From Lycocorax pyrrhopterus obiensis (lineage: Eukaryota > Chordata > Aves > Passeriformes > Paradisaeidae), in assembly GCA_014706295.1 (NCBI GenBank), contig JACSVZ010000013.1, positions 2,135,231 through 2,199,230 on the forward strand: 64,000 bases of DNA, read 5' to 3'. Each line of letters starts with the position of its first letter. Position 1 is the first letter of the stretch. Positions 61,901-64,000 of the stretch are shown piece after piece. A model generated the notes under the pieces. It worked only from the letters and a program-made list of their open reading frames with translations. It had not been told where the DNA came from and ran no database searches. A program made the position numbers and the translations under genes.

Positions 61901-63589
61901 GGGTAAAAGAAAATATTTCGCCTTGTTCTTGTTTGAAGAAAGATGTGAATCCTCTCTTTTTTTTTTCTTCCTTCTTTTTTTTCTTCTGAAACGTAGCAAG
62001 AGAATCCAGCTTGAGGCAGGCAGTCACCATGGGACATTTAATCTCAAATGGGTAAAGGCTGGCAAAGATACGGGCAACTGAAGGCAGATTCACACAATGG
62101 GGAGTGTCAGAAAAGCTGAACCGTAGGCACTGCTCTGCCCCACTTCTCATGGAATTCATAATAATGCTTTTCATGGGAGCCTGCCTCTGGGTTAACTCCT
62201 TGGACGATCACAAGCCCTCGTGTTGCTAATAATAGCATCATTGGCTAAAATACCTCCACGTTTACTCAGTTTCATATTCCTATTTTTTCTCTGTTTTGTC
62301 CTGCTTGTTCTCTTTTGTTTTCCATTCCCGTCATGCTGTTACACTAATATTTTCCATCTTGGTTCCAAGGGCTGCCACCATTAGCTGCTGCACCACGTGA
62401 ACATTTGTGTCTCTCCATCAGATTTGTGAGGAGGCTGCTATGGCATGGCCAGCTCTCATGGCAGTGTTTCCTGAGAGCAGATGGTGACAGCTCAGCGCTG
62501 TCACCCGAGGCAGCTGGGGTGAGCTCCCTCTCTTGGAAGCATGGACTGTGACCATGGCATGGCTGGAACTGATCAGAAAGTCTGGGGAATTTGGGCAAAG
62601 AAAGAGGAAATTCTGGTTTTTATCTAAAGATAAGTAGTTTTGAATTATTTCAAATTGAGGCAACTGATAAAATGCTGCTGTCAGCCCTCACCACCAAGCA
62701 GGAGAAGCCATTTCTATTATCTAAAGGCATCGCTGCACCACCCCAAATTATGTTCCATCACACAGTGCTTGGTAGTTATGACAAAGGGTAAATTTAAGCC
62801 ATGGAAGGAAACAAGAGAGTTTGCTACTGGCCTGTTAGTCCTGCTTTAGACTTCATGGACTTGGTCAAGCACAAGACAGTTTTTGCTGGACCGAAATCAT
62901 AGCTAAACCCCAGAAATTAATGTTTATCCTAGCTCTATATCAATTTTGGGGGCACTGGACTTCAGATCCTTACCTTTGGGCTTCACAGATCCTTACATTT
63001 GACTTCATGGGGATTTAGATATTGAAGGATTTGGGTCTTAACCTCTGCTCTAGTTTCCCAGCTGAAAGACAGTAGTAATATTTCTCTGCCATACAGCAGA
63101 CTTACAGTGAGCAATTATTTCATATTTGTAGAGTACTTTGGGAAGAATGTGCTCCATATTGCTGATATTATTAACTTCTGGAGCCCAAGATGGAATAGTC
63201 AAGTGCCTCTGTGCTGTTCGGACCTGATAATCTTGAAATCCAAGGAATATTTAGAAGTTTTGACAGGAGAAACTCTCAGCAACAAAAAGAAATCATTTTA
63301 CACAGCAAGGGTTTGGGGAAATAATGTAAAAGCATCACTACACAGTCCAAGCTCTTGTTGCAAAGTGAGCATGTTTCCAGCCCACATCAAAGCTCTGTTT
63401 ACTTCTCCTGTCAGATGATTTTGTGAGAATGCTGCAGAGGGCTGGAGCACGTCAGGGTGATGGAGTCAACTTACAGAAAGGACTTACTGAGGCAGCAGAC
63501 ATGCAAGCAGAGGTCAGGGTTAGCAGGGACAGGGCACAGGGTCTACTGAGTGGATGAGAGATGCAGAACAACAAACAAATGTACTGTAG
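55976..63589. other. gene desert, distal FOXD3 flank
   Basis: About 7.6 kb with no recognised gene. AT-rich repeat-free blocks at about 57.85-58.48 and 60.10-60.42 kb look like conserved noncoding sequence. Open frames are short and isolated. The human counterpart of this flank is also gene-poor, consistent with long-range regulation of FOXD3; that link is inference. Confidence 0.4.
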
Positions 63590-64000
63590 GACAGAAATCC
63601 AGCCATGTCCTCGGCTGCATCAAAGGAAGTGTGATCAGCAGGTCAAGGGAGGTGATTCTTCCCTTCTCTCTGCTCTGGTGAGACCCCACCTGGAGCACTG
63701 AGTCCAGCTCTTGGGCCCCCAACATAGGAGCAGTTGGGACCTGCTGGAGACAGTCCAGAGAAGACCACAAAGATGCTCCAGGGCTGGAGCCCCTCTGCTC
63801 TGGAGCCAGGCTGGGAGAGCTGGGGGTGTTAACCTGCAGAAGAGAAGGCTCCAGGGAGAGCTCAGAGCCCCTTCCAGGGCCTAAAGGGGCTCCAGGAGAG
63901 CTGCAGAGGGGCTTGGGACAAGGGCTGGAGGGACAGGACACAGGGAATGGCTTCCCACTGCCAGAGGGCAGGGCTGGATGGGATATTGGGAAGGAATTCA
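63590..64000 (+). mobile_element. CR1 LINE fragment running off the right edge
   Basis: A + oriented CR1: GGCTGCATCAAAGGAAGTGTG, CAGCAGGTCAAGGGAGGTGA, GTGAGACCCCACCTGGAGCA, CTGGAGACAGTCCAGAGAAG, GGCTCCAGGGAGAGCTCAGAG and GATATTGGGAAGGAATTC at the very end of the window. It is the longest and least diverged CR1 copy here and continues beyond 64000. Confidence 0.93.

Noticed and set aside
63411..63589. Extension of the right-edge CR1 further left
   Set aside because: I could not match this part to CR1 sequence with confidence, so the element is started at about 63590.

Overview
This window looks like vertebrate nuclear DNA, almost certainly from a bird and plausibly a songbird. The evidence is a set of CR1 LINE 3' tails of the avian type, genes split into small exons with GT..AG introns, CpG-island promoters, and a gene order matching the vertebrate FOXD3 - ALG6 - ITGB3BP block (human 1p31; by synteny chicken chromosome 8). 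There is no prokaryotic, viral or CRISPR content. Gene names rest on protein resemblance recalled from the families; no search was run.

Left end (1-12 kb): three exons of ITGB3BP (CENP-R) on the + strand, with the 5' part of the gene off the left edge and the last short exon not located. About 9.7 kb follows with no recognisable gene except one CR1 tail.

12.3-30.4 kb: ALG6, the ER alpha-1,3-glucosyltransferase, on the - strand and tail-to-tail with ITGB3BP. I reconstructed 14 coding exons giving 506 aa; every exon junction keeps frame. Three of the 13 coding introns are not ordinary GT-AG. Intron 7 has a U12-type 5' splice site and branch site and appears to end in AT. Introns 6 and 9 start with GC. 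The CpG-island promoter at about 30.34-30.46 kb has ETS, NRF1 and SP1-type sites. A polypyrimidine/polypurine minisatellite lies just downstream in intron 1, and a CR1 element abuts the promoter on the other side.

30.5-38.1 kb: CR1 fragments, an A30 tract, and a mixture of CpG-rich and AT-rich single-copy sequence that looks regulatory, with no protein gene.

38.1-40.5 kb: the single-exon FOXD3 gene on the - strand (402 aa, forkhead domain plus an eh1-like Groucho-binding motif). Its promoter carries a 16-bp perfect CRE palindrome beside E-box, octamer, SOX and FOX-like motifs, and its leader has an A20 tract.

40.5-64 kb: a gene-poor flank upstream of FOXD3. It holds CpG islands, dinucleotide repeats, three CR1 copies and several AT-rich blocks that look like conserved noncoding elements, candidates for neural-crest or pluripotency enhancers of FOXD3. 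A possible divergent antisense noncoding transcript has a good splice donor at 41.1 kb. I saw no convincing protein gene here.

The genes do not form a pathway: ITGB3BP acts at the kinetochore, ALG6 in N-glycan assembly and FOXD3 as a neural-crest/stem-cell transcription factor. The most notable observations are the unusual ALG6 intron set, the strand-asymmetric minisatellite below the ALG6 start, and the motif cluster at the FOXD3 promoter.
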